Positions 31,201 through 43,249 of a DNA stretch of 64,000 nt are shown here, one piece after another. The stretch spans positions 86,960 through 150,959 of the forward strand of contig JASWJB010000075.1 of the NCBI GenBank assembly GCA_032433595.1. The letters are read 5' to 3'. The stretch is from Conoideocrella luteorostrata. Lineage: Eukaryota; Ascomycota; Sordariomycetes; Hypocreales; Clavicipitaceae. How positions within the stretch are numbered: position 1 is the stretch's first letter; every line of letters starts with the position of its first letter. The position numbers and the translations under genes were made by a program. Under the pieces are notes generated by a model. The model had not been told where the DNA came from. It worked only from the letters and a program-made list of their open reading frames with translations, and did no database searches.

Positions 31201-33093
31201 CCACCACCGAGTACATTGACGAGTTTTTGGGCAATCTTATGGAGCATCTAAACCTTGATTCACAATGCCTCCAGGATGAAGAAGATGGTGCCGCAGTTTC
31301 AAATGGCAACGGGATGCATTCTAGTGATAGGGAAGCGGGAGATGAAGTTTACACTTCAACATCATCCGTGGAAGGACTTCAAACCACCATTGCAACAGTC
31401 CAGGATGTCATATCACCCCCCGCCGAAGCAAACCCTGAGCTCCCGTCCGAGCCCTCAAACATACAACTGCTAGCTCAGCTCGGCCGCCAGACAACCCCAA
31501 CTCATCTCGCGGCGTGGTACGGCTGCATCCCAATCCTAGAACATTTTCTTAAGAATAACAAGGATGTAAATACTACTGATGAATTCAATCAGCGGCCCAT
31601 AGAGGTTGCTTTGCAGCAAGGACATATCGATGCCGTGCGAGTTTGCGTTGACTATGGAGCACAAATCGACCTTACCTCTTCCGGTGGTCAACAGATTATG
31701 TTGTATATTTCGAGAAGGAAAGACGCAAAGAAGAGTCTCGTCCGTTCAATTATCCAGCAAAATCACGATCGTCTTGATTTCCTCCAACAAAGTGACTCGC
31801 ATATTGTGGATTATGCTCTTAAGCTTCCGATGTTTGTTGCGTGTATTGCACTTGTATGCGCTATGCATCTCAATACACCCCTGAACAGAATATGTCGCTA
31901 TATGCAGCATGGGGACAGGATAATGAGCCTCTATCGGCGATTTAACTCGGACAATATTCTTGCTGCGGTCGCGCGTGGAGATGCGTCGACCATCGCTCGC
32001 AAGATCACACAAGGCAAATGGAATGTTAAAGACAAGAGTTCTAGGCTTGGAATGATGTCAATCTTTGTTGCTGTGGAGTTTGGCGGCATAGATACCGTTA
32101 ATGCTTTAATCAATGGCGGTGTTGATGTTAACATCCAGGACTTTGACGGAAATACGCCTCTAATCAGAGCCTCATCGCGGGGCAATAAAGATATGGTTGA
32201 GGCACTTCTCAATAGGAATGCCGACGTTACATTGCGGAATAATAGTGGTCGCACAGCCTGGACAGTTAACCTAGAACCGGAAAATGAGAAAGGTACGTCT
32301 GTTCTTAATTCACATAAATATAGAATACCCCAATTAATTGAATGTAGTTTTAGATATTCTAGAAAACCACGGCGGCTCTAATCCGGATGCTTATAACAAA
32401 GGCGACCCTGTGCTCTACTGTCACGCTGCTGGTGGCAATCTTCCTTTGGTTCAATGGCTGCTTAACAAAGGGGTAAATCCGTCAAATCGTACTATTTATG
32501 GCTGGGCACCCCTTCATTGGGCTGCCTCCAATGGTCATATCGAATGCGTACAAGCGCTCTTGAGAAAAGGGGCCGAGCATTCGCCACTCTCTGATACTTC
32601 TTTAACGCCACTGGATCTAGCTATGCGCCAAGAGCGAACAGACATCATTCAGGTTCTACAAGAAGCAGGCGCAACAAGAGGCAAGGACTATTACGATGAC
32701 ATCTTCGACATCTTCACGCCAGTGGGGGCCTACTATGAGTGTTTCGATTCATTTTCGTATTTTTCAACCGAGGAAGAGGAAAGTTCTGGATCGGAGTTAT
32801 CTCAGATACTGAACGCAAATCTTGATGACGAAGATGTTATGTATGCTCAAGATGGGTTCGTTGCGGTGCTACTTAGACTTGAACAAAAAGTTTCCGTGCC
32901 AGCCGATTATAAGAAGAAGGTTATGGAATTCTTCTTTCGGGACATAGCTCAAGTTCTTCGCGACCTTGAATATTCTAGCAACGAACCGAATGAATTAATT
33001 GTTTCCAAGTCTGTATCGCAAAGATGGGATGCTATTGTGCAAGATTTAAAGCAGAAGAAGACTATATCGGACATTTTATATATAACTAATTAG
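28258..33093 (+). pseudogene. NP-NACHT-ankyrin (NLR-like) gene with two in-frame stops
   Basis: Six exons can be joined in phase: 28258-29213, 29270-29604, 29653-29680, 29741-30319, 30383-32292 and 32348-33093, 1,517 codons in all. Domains are a purine/uridine phosphorylase-like NP domain (words Y-T-V-G-W-I-C-P-L and G-L-L-V-G-I-G-G-G), a NACHT domain with P-loop G-A-G-K-S-T-L (split by introns around the tiny third exon) and Walker B-like Y-I-V-I-D-A-V-D-E, then ankyrin repeats. TGA at 28729-28731 and TAG at 28744-28746 interrupt the NP domain in an otherwise colinear frame. Both fit C-to-T changes (CGA, CAG). All splice sites remain intact, so inactivation is recent, or these are assembly errors. 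NLR-like proteins of this type act in fungal allorecognition. Confidence 0.8.
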
Positions 33094-33814
33094 TATCTAA
33101 AATATATTAAGACTTTGAATAAATTACCTTGTATGTTACGATAAGAATCGTCGGATTAGTGGGTGGCTTAGTCACGCTGCAAGTGGGACCCACAGGACCC
33201 CCTTTCTGTACGGAATAGCTAGACCAGAGACCTACATCTATGATCATCATCAATTATAACAATACCTTCACTTTGCTTGCAATTCCAGCACGTAGCACGC
33301 TTGCTAAGGGTTAAAGCGAGATAAGTTAAGCATAAAGAACTACTTACTAACCTGCCTCCTCAATATCCCGCTTTATCACATGAAAGAGATTTGCGGACTG
33401 TTTGTTAGACAAATAATGTGTCACAAGTAAGCAGCTATGGAAGTTAGTCTCTAAGGCAGGGGAGGGAAAAATATCCTTTATTTCTATCTAATTAACGGGA
33501 ATTCGACTACTATTTTATCTCGGCGATATTCCTTCTTTTGTGCATTTATTCTATTTTATTAATTCTAACGATATTATAGGTTTCTAGCGATATCGTTGGT
33601 TTCCGGTAATGTTGAATTCCTCGTGCGGGGCGCATTCCTCGGCATTGTTTAATTCCGATGATATTGAATGCTTCCGGTCGTACGAATCTGTTGAATTTAA
33701 ATGCTTCCCGTAATGTTGAATGATCCCGGTCGCATCGTGCGTTTTCGGTGATATTGAGTGCATTGTTGAGGAATGTTTCCTGTGACAACTCCACCCCCTC
33801 TATTATAGATGCGC
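33094..33814. other. Repeat-rich spacer with LTR-like ends
   Basis: TGTCACAAG at 33419 and CTGTGACA ending at 33787 are inverse to one another and may bound an LTR of about 370 bp, although no target duplication is visible. Inside, from about 33570 to 33780, degenerate copies of a unit near TTCCGGTAATGTTGAAT recur about every 25-50 bp. No gene is seen. Confidence 0.45.
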
Positions 33815-34399
33815 GCTTAACCAGAGATGTGCGCTGATTACTTAATAATGCGACACGTTGCGCGCACGGGCCACAACGTGGAAAATTCACGTTGTGGCCC
33901 GTGCACTCCCACGGCTCGTTAGGCAGGGAGGCGGGGAACAAATTACATAACACTTTGCGGCGTGGTTTGGTTAGCCTTTAGGGGTCACGTAATTTATCCC
34001 CCGCCTAGCAGGCTATCGTCTCTTACTACGACTACCCTACACTAACACTTAACTGGCCGTGAATGACTATGACTTGAAGGGACAACTAAGATCTTATCTA
34101 TATACTAGCTTGTTTATAGAATCTATAGAATAGTAAATCTTACTAGAGAGAAAAGTTTTCTTATTCTCTTTATTATACTATCTTTCTTATAGTTTAAAAT
34201 AGGCAATATATTATAATTTAGCGTAAATTTCGAAATTATAGCTAATATATCTAGAAGTCTTCTACGTAAAGCACTTATCTTGTAAAATATATCTTTAACT
34301 AAGAACGTCCGCTATTTAGCAGGATAAATTAGGCCTGCAGCTTACAATGCGATAATCCCTGTCTTTATTACAGTTATAATAAGCGCAAAGGTGTTAAGC
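33815..34399. mobile_element. Hairpin-bearing DNA element, copy B (intact, empty site)
   Basis: This copy is 585 bp and closely matches copy A along its whole length. Ends are GCTTAACC and the inverse GCTTAACACC. It holds the same 17-bp hairpin at 33864-33904. At 33846 it reads TAATGCGACACG without an insert, so it shows the target as it was before the Mutator-like element entered copy A. Many differences from copy A are C-to-T or G-to-A. Confidence 0.75.
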
Positions 34400-34748
34400 A
34401 ATGCCCAGTAGGTACTTCTATAGCAAGAGTTAATCTCTAGGTTGCACAGCGGGTTGTGCAGCGTTACCGATACCGATTGCTTCAAATGCAAATACAATTT
34501 ATTCAATAATCCCTGATGGTCTTTGGAAGAAGGAGCAAAGTAGGAGGAAAGCCTCGATACCGTCGTATAAATATCGTGGCTAAAGGGTGACCACGTGCCT
34601 TCCATATTAAGCCATTTTGCTAATGAATCTATCTTTTCTAGAACCTTCTACAAACTCCGCGCGGTCGTGATGCACAATTCACTAATTGAAGGTGTATTTA
34701 CAACTCGTTATACTATCGCACTAGTGCTGGGTACCAGGTGGATGAAAC
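34400..34748. other. Short intergenic region with a dispersed repeat
   Basis: Bases 34565-34597 repeat the first 33 bases of the window with three mismatches. Nothing else is recognised. Confidence 0.45.
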
Positions 34749-35645
34749 CTACGTCCATTGTCTGGGGTCATCATGGCGACTCGTCTCCTCCCAGTACCGG
34801 TCGTCATTTTCTTCCTCAATAGACACCAACAGCTCAGAGAGATACGTAGTAGCCTCGTCTCTTCGGAAATCATGCGGCCAGCCATAATCGCGATACACCT
34901 GCCTAACATATTGGACGTCAAGCTCGGTCGGCCAGTCTTCCGTCTGCTCTCGGAACTGATCCTCGGTAATACGGCCATCTCTCTCTTCCCGCTCAAGCAC
35001 GTCTCTGCAGTCCAAAGTCACACGACCAGGACACGGAATCAGGTGAAGACGGCTATAGGCGTCCTGCATTTCGTCTATCCACGTCTTCAGTGGCATCGGC
35101 CCCGGTGTGCTTGACGAGAGAATTATCTCATTGACTTCACCATCCACGACATTAAGGAAGAACTTGCTCCCGCCATTGCCGCATGCCGCTGCCAAAGGCA
35201 CCATCCAACTGGTAGGGACTCTGCTCTCCGTGGACCACCACTCCTCCTGGTCCTTGTCCTGGTGCCTGGAGCTAAAGTGCCTGTACTCAAATATTGTGTA
35301 GTCAAGTAGCTTGCATTTGTATTGGAAGCTTGCGCTACTGTTAAGATACGGTAGATGGCGCAGGACTTGGATGGCATAGTTGCCTCTAAAGTGCGCACAG
35401 GCCTCCGGCGTGAAGCCTGGCCAGCCCTCAGGAGGAGGCACTTTAAGGTCCGCTACATTGTAGTGCAGTGTGGTGAGGAATCTGTAGAAGCTGAGGAGCA
35501 TGGCTCCCATCTCTTGAGGGGTGTAGACGGGCTGTCTCTCTTCCATGGGGTGGGAAGTGGCGTCGGACTCTGATTCGGATGCTGCATCAGAGCCCGAGTC
35601 TCGCGTACACAGGTCGGAAGGCGGATGTCCGTTTGTGGCACACAT
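34749..35645 (-). CDS. Conserved fungal hypothetical protein
   Basis: This is a 298-residue acidic protein without a signal peptide or membrane segment. The segment Y-T-P-Q-E-M-G-A-M-L-L-S-F-Y-R-F-L-T (about residues 40-57) and H-L-P-Y-L-N (about 95-100) resemble fungal proteins of unknown function that I have seen as single-exon genes. The first 40 residues are Ser/Asp-rich. Composition is more G+C-rich than the flanking transposon relics, and the frame is intact, so I regard it as a real gene. It is transcribed in the same direction as the chitinase gene upstream of it. No function is proposed. Confidence 0.7.
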   Translation of the reverse strand: MCATNGHPPSDLCTRDSGSDAASESESDATSHPMEERQPVYTPQEMGAMLLSFYRFLTTLHYNVADLKVPPPEGWPGFTPEACAHFRGNYAIQVLRHLPYLNSSASFQYKCKLLDYTIFEYRHFSSRHQDKDQEEWWSTESRVPTSWMVPLAAACGNGGSKFFLNVVDGEVNEIILSSSTPGPMPLKTWIDEMQDAYSRLHLIPCPGRVTLDCRDVLEREERDGRITEDQFREQTEDWPTELDVQYVRQVYRDYGWPHDFRRDEATTYLSELLVSIEEENDDRYWEETSRHDDPRQWT

Positions 35646-36284
35646 AACTTTTTCTTGCTGACTGGGGTCAAGTCTGTCGCTTTTTTTTTTTGGTGGCTGA
35701 TGACCGCTCCCAATTGAGGTTGTTTTCTTTTTTTTTTTTTTTTTCCCAGAGGTGATTTTCTTTTGGGGTTACGTGTGGGGACAAGATTCAGGTAATGCCT
35801 CAGGCAGGGAACGTCCTGGTGCTCAAAATACCGGCAAGAAACGACCGCTAGCCTCCACAGACACAGGTGGTATTTGCCACGGGATAGAGGGGTTAATAAA
35901 TTGCTCCGCAATTAGAGTTACTCTTTTTGTATGACAGCATTACATATGAACGCGCCGAACGAATTTCCGGCGGACATCTACAGCCAGATCGAGCAATACA
36001 GACGGGCAAAAGAGCAAGCCTCACGCCTATGAAAGTATTTAAAATTCTCACGATTATATTTTATGAAACGGCACCGCGTGCTCTGCTTTAAGTTATAGCG
36101 CAGAAGGAAGAAAAAAAATCCGATTAGGGCCTGTCCTCTACGTCCTAGTTCAATGTACACGTCAGCTGTCTTATCACAGGGAATATTCACCATCTATTCC
36201 ACGTTTGTCATGATCTGTCCGCCCTTTGTATTAAATCTACTCGGCTTTACCTCTAGCAAGCCCAAAATATCAGAAGAGGCCCTT
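35646..36284. other. Intergenic, T-rich tracts
   Basis: T10 and T18 runs occur at about 35682 and 35727. No gene is seen. The region holds the 5' side of the hypothetical gene and the 3' side of the chitinase gene. Confidence 0.45.
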
Positions 36285-39200
36285 TCAGTCACCGTTTGTA
36301 CCCTTCACATAGGGCGCCTTGTAATTCCACCGCGGTCCGGTTTTGCCGCCTTTGGGATTCGTACTATACCACTCATCGAGGATCAAAAGTGCAAAACCTG
36401 GATCTCCCACAGCTAACTGACTTGGCCAGCAGATATTATCAAACAGCCCGTCGTCGGCGGGCGGATTAGCAGAGTGTCCCCAAGACAGGGAGAATTCGGG
36501 GCGATGATTAATGTCGATCCCGACGTGGAGCTCCTCGTGCTTGACTTTCTGCGAGGCCGGGGTGCTGCGCTTCGCCTTCTTGACTTTCTGTTCCAGCTCC
36601 GAATTGGTCAATTTCTCCAACGCCTCCTTCATGCACACGCCTCGCCAGAGCTGCCCGGCCCCTTGGTTGTCCTCCATGGGCAGATAGCGTACACGCTGGC
36701 CCCTTGGGTCCTTGCCGCCAAGCTTCATTTCGTCGTCATTCTTTCGCAAAAAGTATGCTGGCGGCCATTCGTCAATCTGGCATACCTGGTTGGGATTCTG
36801 GAGATGCTTCGGGTCTTTCCAGTCATCTCCGTGGTCTCTCGACCACTTGCCCACCGCCCGACTCCTTTCGCGATGCGACGTCGTTGCTGCCTCTTGAGGA
36901 CACGTCAGCCTCCCCCATCGAGGGCTGTGCCGGTTTGCAGAGCTGTAATGGAAGCATGCTTGAGACAAGCCCTTGTTGCACTCCTTTGTTATGGGAACGG
37001 CGGTGGCCTGAGCCTCATAGGTCATCGACGTCACAACAAAGTCAGTTGTATGCGTTTGGTGTTGCTTGTCGCAACTTCTCACTCGAAGGGTGTTCTTGGC
37101 ACCACCTAGTCGCTCCAGCTGCTCACTCCCTGGGTTGCACTGTTTTTTCTTGTTTCCATTTTGCTTGGGCGGGGGATTACTTGGCTTCCTGGTGCCACCG
37201 GTGCCGGGATTGGATTTGTCACCCTTTTTGCCGCTGCCCTTTTTGAGCTTCTTGGGTATCTTGAGGCTCCCCATATCCGTCACCTGCCCGATGATGTCGA
37301 AAGCAGTCTTCAGGTCGTCTGGGACGAGGTCGGTTCCACCACAAGGGCTGAGCCACCACTGCCAGGCTCCCTCGGGATCCTCACCATTATCGTATACGTG
37401 GTTGATGAGTTTTACGGCGTTGGTGACGGCGTCTACCGTCCATGTTAGCGAAAAGGTCCCTGAAGCAGCAAGCATAGAGTGTGCGAGACAAGAGAGCAAG
37501 ATTAAGAAGGAGGAAGGGGGGGGGGGGGGGGGAGAACACAATCAAAACTAAGAGAATGGCAAATGGGGCGAGTTCGATTAATGACGCAAAACAAAGGATT
37601 TTGCTTTGACCCGGAGGTTCTTACCTAAACCAGCGCTGAGGACACGCCCAGCTGGGAAAAGCTCCAATCCAATGTCAAGAATGCTTTTGAGAGTAGACAT
37701 GATGATGAAGCAGCCAATCTAATTTCAAGTCAGTTAGTTAGTCGACAGACTCGCAGTTACTGCCTGGCGTTTGGAGTGTTTCTAGGGTGGGACAGGCATA
37801 CCTGAGCAATGGCCGCCATGCCTTCGATGAATGTCTCAAAGAAAAAGTTCACAAGCGGATTGTTGCAGCTGCAAGTGCCGTCGGCGCTCAAGGGGCTTCC
37901 TGATCCCAGGGCTCTCGTCCAGGGGATAGGTTTGTCAAGCGGGAAGAAGCCCACGCAGCCGTAATTGGCTGTCTCACCTGCTTCCTTGGCCTCCTGAATC
38001 TGGAGGTAGCAGGCGTTATAGCACTGGTCTAACGAGTTCTGGAAATACTTGGGGTCTTTGTAGATGTAGCATTTGTTTGCATACTGTTTCCTCACACTAT
38101 CCTTGTAGTCAAAGACCTCGGTTGGCTCGCTGGGGTCGACGCTCGTCTTGTCGCTGTTGGAGTCTTCTGGCGGCATCTTGTTACACACATCATCTGGGCA
38201 GACCCCGTACTTGCAAGAAAAGTTGCAGAGACGGTTCAGGTCAACGTCGAATTCATCAACAGCTCTGGCGTTGATGGAGTCATCAGACTTGGGAAGGTCC
38301 CTGAGCTTTCCCTCGTGCGTGCAGATACACAGCGTCTCCGGGCAGAAGCCCAACCCACACGTGAACTGGCACAGGGAGCCCGAGTTGATGGTCAAGTCGT
38401 CGCCTGCGATGCAACCTTGGCCACTCTTTGGCCGGTCGGGGAGATTTTCGAAGTCGTCAGACGTGAAGGACTGGAGGTCAACCGCCCAGTCGATGCTGCC
38501 GGCAAAGTTTAAACCCTTCCAGTCTTCTCTTCTGGTGTCCTTGGTGGTGGGGGTCATGTAGCTGATGTAGTCACCTGCCGCCATGTACGGATTAGAGCAT
38601 GAAATGATGGCCGTATGGCTGTAGAAAAAAGCAGCCATATTGGTGCGGCAAGGTGAGATGGAGTCAAGTGGAACAAACCCTGGTTGAGCATTATGTCCGA
38701 GTTGGACTCGCCGTCGTGGAAGACACGGACCTCTGAGCCGCCGCGCTTGATGATTTCGTTGATCTCGGCGTAGGAAATGTAGCCACCCGTCTTAGTGCAC
38801 CTGCCCGGCTTCGCGTCGGACGACGTTCTGGAGCCGGTAAAATCGCACAAGGGGCCCCAGCAGCCATCTTGAGCCATGTGGAAAGATCTTCCGTAGCTGG
38901 CCTCGCCGACGAAGATCTTGTTGTTGGGGACACCGGCCTTTGTGATCATGGCTAGCGAATTGGACGTCTCCGTCAAGTTGACTAACACGCACTGCGGCTC
39001 AGCAAATTGAATCTTGAAAGAGCAATAATGGTAGGATCATCTTACCGTGACTTCTGATACACTTGCCCGAGCCGCACATATCGTACGCGTTGGGGTTACC
39101 ATAATCCCATTGTCCATGAAGGTCATAGGTCATGTAGACAATGTAGTCGATTACTTTGGCGATGCGATCAATAGGGAACGCTTGCAGATACCAATACGAG

Positions 39201-41483
39201 GCAGGTGCCGCAATGGAAACTGACTTGTCGCCAAGCTTGTTCTTGAGAACCGTCAAGAACTTGAGATAACCCACGCCATCGCCCTTTTGCCCAATAGGTT
39301 TGCCATCGACAAGAATATCGGGAGCCTGTCCGTGAAAAAGTAATGAACAGTGTGTTAATGGTTGACTTAAACAAGACTAGGATTAATAGGGGGGAGCTTA
39401 CACCAGGGTACTCCCAGTCGATATCGATGCCATCAAGGCCCTCGTCATTCGCAAACTTGGCAAGATTTTCCGCGAACGTATCGCGGTTCTTAAGGATGGC
39501 CTGTCGAATAACGTCAAATGTAGAAGGCTCAGTCGAAAAGGCCCAACCACCAAAGGATACAATACGCTTCACGCCCTTAAGTTCCTTAAAGTCTTTCCAC
39601 TGATCCTTCTTATCTTCAATAACAGGCTTCCACGTTTGAGGATCAATCGACGCAAAAGCCCAGTGAATATGGGTATAGGAGCCGTCCGTGTTAGCATGCT
39701 TAGCCTTAAGCGTGAGGCACTCTCGCTCCATACCGAATGCTTCATAGTAACCAACACGCTGAAATGTTGCGGGGGGTCCCGAATTTTTCTTAATCTCATT
39801 TCCACAGTTAGAGACGCAAGTATTCTGATAGCCCTTCATCTTAGAGCCAGGACCACCACCCTCTGGGGCGTGGATGGCGCAATGGGCTGGGAAGACACCA
39901 CAGAATCCCCAATTAGAGCAGCAGGCCTTTAACGGGCAAGGGTTAAGGTCAGCCAGAGATGTATCCTTATTGGATGGCTTCTTCGTTCCCGGGACCAAAG
40001 GGCCACACTGGGTGCCTTCCTGGGGCGGCGGCATAGGGGCAGTGCCCTCGCTGAGGCACATGTTATAGCCTTGCAACATATCTTTACATTCGGTCCAGGC
40101 CCATGTTTTACCCTTGTTCCACTTCTCAATCTCGTCGACGGTGATGCCATTTTCCTGAGCCAGCTTACCGCACGAGTCGCCGTTGCTGATTAGATGTGTT
40201 TTACACGTACCGTCCGCCTCTGGCTGAGGTTTTGGTGGCTTATACGGATCTCCAGAGGAGCAGCAGGCGTAACCTCCGGGCTGGAGAGTCGCGCAAAAGT
40301 CTTTATCAGGGTTATACTTTGTAAAGTCCGCGGGCGAGATGTGACATCGTTCCGCGATGGCACCACAACCATCACCCTCCAGGACGCGCTCGTAGCGACA
40401 CACAGCCTTTTTTTGCAGCACACCTCGAACATATTTGGCCACGCGAGACCCCATACGAGAAGATGAGGCCGTCCCGTTGGCGTTAGTGCCGGTAATGTTG
40501 TTGGCATGGAGAGTGAGATTCGCGCCAGCAATATCATAGACTTTGGCGCCAACCAGGCTTCCAGATTCTGAATGTTGGCCAATGCCACTGCACTTGCCGT
40601 TGCTCCAATCTAGACCCATTCTTTGGACCGCGGCAAGGTCGCCAGAGGCGTCGATGGAGACTCCGACAATGCGCTCTGGTTGTCTGGTGCTGTCGCACAG
40701 CTGCGCGACAACGCTTCGGCCGGAGAATTTGCCGGCATCAGAGAGTGAAGTTTTCAAGGCTTTGAGTATTGTCTTCATCGTAGGCTTACCCAGCCCGGCG
40801 CCAATGTAAGCTCCCACGGCAGTCTGACGGTGATAACCAAAGACGAACTTTTCATCGCAGTTGTCATCGTTGTTGAAGAACTTATACATGCCTTCCAGCA
40901 GAGCGACCGCAGCAGCTGCAGTGTTGTTGTCACTTCCGAGGCTCTTCGTTTTCCCCCCAAAAGAGTGTAGAGTCACCTTGTCGGACACCTCAGTTCCGTT
41001 GACGGCACAAGCTGGTGCTGTGACTTGAGTGGAGCCTTGGGCGAGAGCGTGAGACTTTTTGGGGTTTTCTACTTGAGTCGTCCCGGCTGCAGTAGCCATG
41101 CGGGCTCCCGCTGCTGGCTCATGGTTCAGCGAGCAACTGCGAATGAGGATGGATGATTCGGGATCATCCAGGGGCTGCGTGACAGAGAATTGCAGTAACA
41201 TAGGCTCCTGGCAGCGGTTGAGGCGGTCAACAGAGAAGTAGGGAACCCAGCTGTGCATGTTGCCATTGTCGACACACGGAAGTGGACAGTCATGTTGGTC
41301 AGGGTAATAGGTGTTGATGTCTCCAAGGGGCGAAGGGTCATCGCCTGCCAAGGGCTCGGCAACTTGCTTGCCGTCCAGGCCAATGGCCGCCTCAACGAGA
41401 CTGCCTCTGAGGATGGCAGAGGCAACTGCGAGCCTTACAAACTTGACCATAAGGTGTGAAGAGGGCCAACAAGCAAACGCCAT
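36285..41483 (-). CDS. Killer-toxin-like chitinase: LysM-LysM-CBM18-GH18 with NucA/NucB-like C-terminus
   Basis: Six exons join in phase on the minus strand: 41483-39402, 39325-39046, 38981-38679, 38574-37802, 37718-37625 and 37459-36285, giving 1,568 residues. In order: a signal peptide (Met 41450 is an equally good start), an N-terminal domain, LysM at about 362-407 and 426-477, a chitin-binding type 1 module at 492-540 (C-C-S-N-W-G-F-C-G), and GH18 from about 575 with S-F-G-G and D-G-I-D-I-D-W-E (catalytic Glu 691). A Cys-rich region follows. Near the end, D-E-W-P-P-A at 1407 and R-V-R-Y-L-P-x-x-D-N-x-G-A-G at 1433 resemble NucA/NucB secreted nucleases. Subgroup C chitinases are thought to open the walls of competing fungi or hosts; a delivered nuclease is inference. 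Confidence 0.85.
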
Positions 41484-42565
41484 AGTGTGGTGAAGCCAGA
41501 CAACGAAGAAGAAACGAGGAGGACGAACGCAGAAAGAATCGCCAGCAGGGAAACAAACGTTGTTCCGCCACAGCCTTTATTCATCTACAAAGCCATTGAG
41601 CTCCATACAAACTTTTATATACGAGGATGCTACTTCCAAAGATGTACACACTTGTGCTCACCGAGTTGAACGGAGCTTTTCCTTAGTACTCGGCAGTGGG
41701 CACCATCATGTCCGGTTTTGCTCCCAGGATGCTGCATGCCAAGCCCTCGGGTCTTTATTAGATGGGCCGATTCTGTTCTCATGACTAAAATTTTGATTTC
41801 GTTATTATTACTGTTATTATACAACTATGAGTTTCCAAGAAGGGGTACCAAGAAACCGGTATAGAGGTCAGCGTGATTGGATTGAAGTGCGGTTTATGAC
41901 TTGAAAAAGATGCGGATATAAGAGGCTCCACTGCTGTGGAACCTCCGGCTCTCCCCATTTTGGAAACAGATTGACCTCAAACCCTGGCTCATCATTCTCG
42001 GCCAAGGCTACCTAATTAGTTTTAAGTTGGGACGGAGGATACAAAAATATTGGACCCATGCCCCAAGGGCCACAAGTTATCGTCCGCGAAGGAGTAATGA
42101 GCCTCGGTATTTCCATTAGCTAGGCGTGCCTGGCGTTCTCGCTATACAGCGTCATATCCAGACCGGCAGCTTGGAGGCAGGTATTACTAGTACGTCTAGT
42201 ACAGGCCGAGCCGCGAGCCGCAAGACCCCTTAGCAAGGTTGTTGTGAGTTTGTTAGCGGAATCCAACCGAGCTAGTCCCCCCACCTTTCACCTCATAAGA
42301 AAACCCGTTATGCTTGATTAAACCGTTATTTACCGCTAACGTACATCCTTGGATGCTCAGCCAACCGGCCTGGAAGGAAATTTTTTTTTTTGTGGGTTAA
42401 TGTTCTTGCTCTTCTTATTGTCTCTCTACGGTGATTCCGTCTATGCGTTGTTCATGACCCTTTCTTTCAAATAAGTCATCGTGTCTCCGAGACCCAAACG
42501 CATCCTGCGGCTTACGTCCTGACTGCCCATCACCACATTATCACCTAGCATCACCGTCCTCCATC
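41484..42565. other. Divergent promoter region between chitinase and GPI-type gene
   Basis: No gene is recognised in about 1.1 kb. Both flanking genes are transcribed away from it, so it should hold two promoters. A T11 run lies at about 42380. Confidence 0.5.
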
Positions 42566-43249
42566 ATGAAGACCGCATCCGCGATCCTCGTCTTGCAGCC
42601 ACTGGCTGTGGCCGCCGTCATCTTCGACACCATCCTGCCCACCACGAGGCCCACTCAGACGACAGATCCCTGGATGTGCTCAACCAAGGTGCTTGAGTCC
42701 TTCTTCGACGTACCCAAGCCCACTGGGAAGCTCCTTGATGCCCTTTTATCGTACGGCGATGACCTCCAAAAGGACTGCAAGCCTACTCTAACCAACCACG
42801 TGGGAATGTCGGCCTGCGCTTTCCCTCCCCAATCCAAGTGGTGCGCCTTCAGCACTTCGGCGCCGTCAACGCTACTCTCAGACTACTCATCCTATGCCAG
42901 TTCGGCGTCGTCTTGGTGGAGCGGCCATAGCTCAGCGGCCGTGGACGAGGCTGTTCTCTGCCCTAATAGCTGGTTCAAGGCTATGATGTGGTTTGCTGAT
43001 GGCCCGGCTTGGCTCAACGACACCATCGCCTTTGCCGGGTGCTATGCGGCCGCGCAAGCAACAGATGCATCAGGTTTCAGCAGGATCCCCTCAGCCACCA
43101 CCGGAGCCGTCGTCACCACGTCTGCGCCCAAGTCGACGGAAATGCCGCCGAGTAAGTCCAATGCAGCTCCTGCAGTCGCCCATGCTAAGTCTTGGCTTGT
43201 CCTTGTAGGTGCCGGAGTGACAGCCACGGCAGCCAACGCCATGTTCTAG
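42566..43249 (+). CDS. Small secreted, probably GPI-anchored cysteine-containing protein
   Basis: This is a single-exon protein of 227 residues. It has an N-terminal signal peptide of about 17-20 residues, a central region with about seven cysteines (C-S-T-K-V-L at 38, K-D-C-K-P, M-S-A-C-A-F, K-W-C-A-F, V-L-C-P-N-S-W, A-G-C-Y-A), a Ser/Thr-rich stretch and a C-terminal hydrophobic tail. This is the plan of a GPI-anchored wall or membrane protein. I know no function for the family. It sits between the chitinase and LysM genes and may belong to the same wall-directed cluster. Confidence 0.75.
   Translation: MKTASAILVLQPLAVAAVIFDTILPTTRPTQTTDPWMCSTKVLESFFDVPKPTGKLLDALLSYGDDLQKDCKPTLTNHVGMSACAFPPQSKWCAFSTSAPSTLLSDYSSYASSASSWWSGHSSAAVDEAVLCPNSWFKAMMWFADGPAWLNDTIAFAGCYAAAQATDASGFSRIPSATTGAVVTTSAPKSTEMPPSKSNAAPAVAHAKSWLVLVGAGVTATAANAMF

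Noticed and set aside
36474..37551. Long plus-strand frames opposite the chitinase C-terminus
   Set aside because: They are shadows of the last chitinase exon, which has family words and phase-consistent splice sites.
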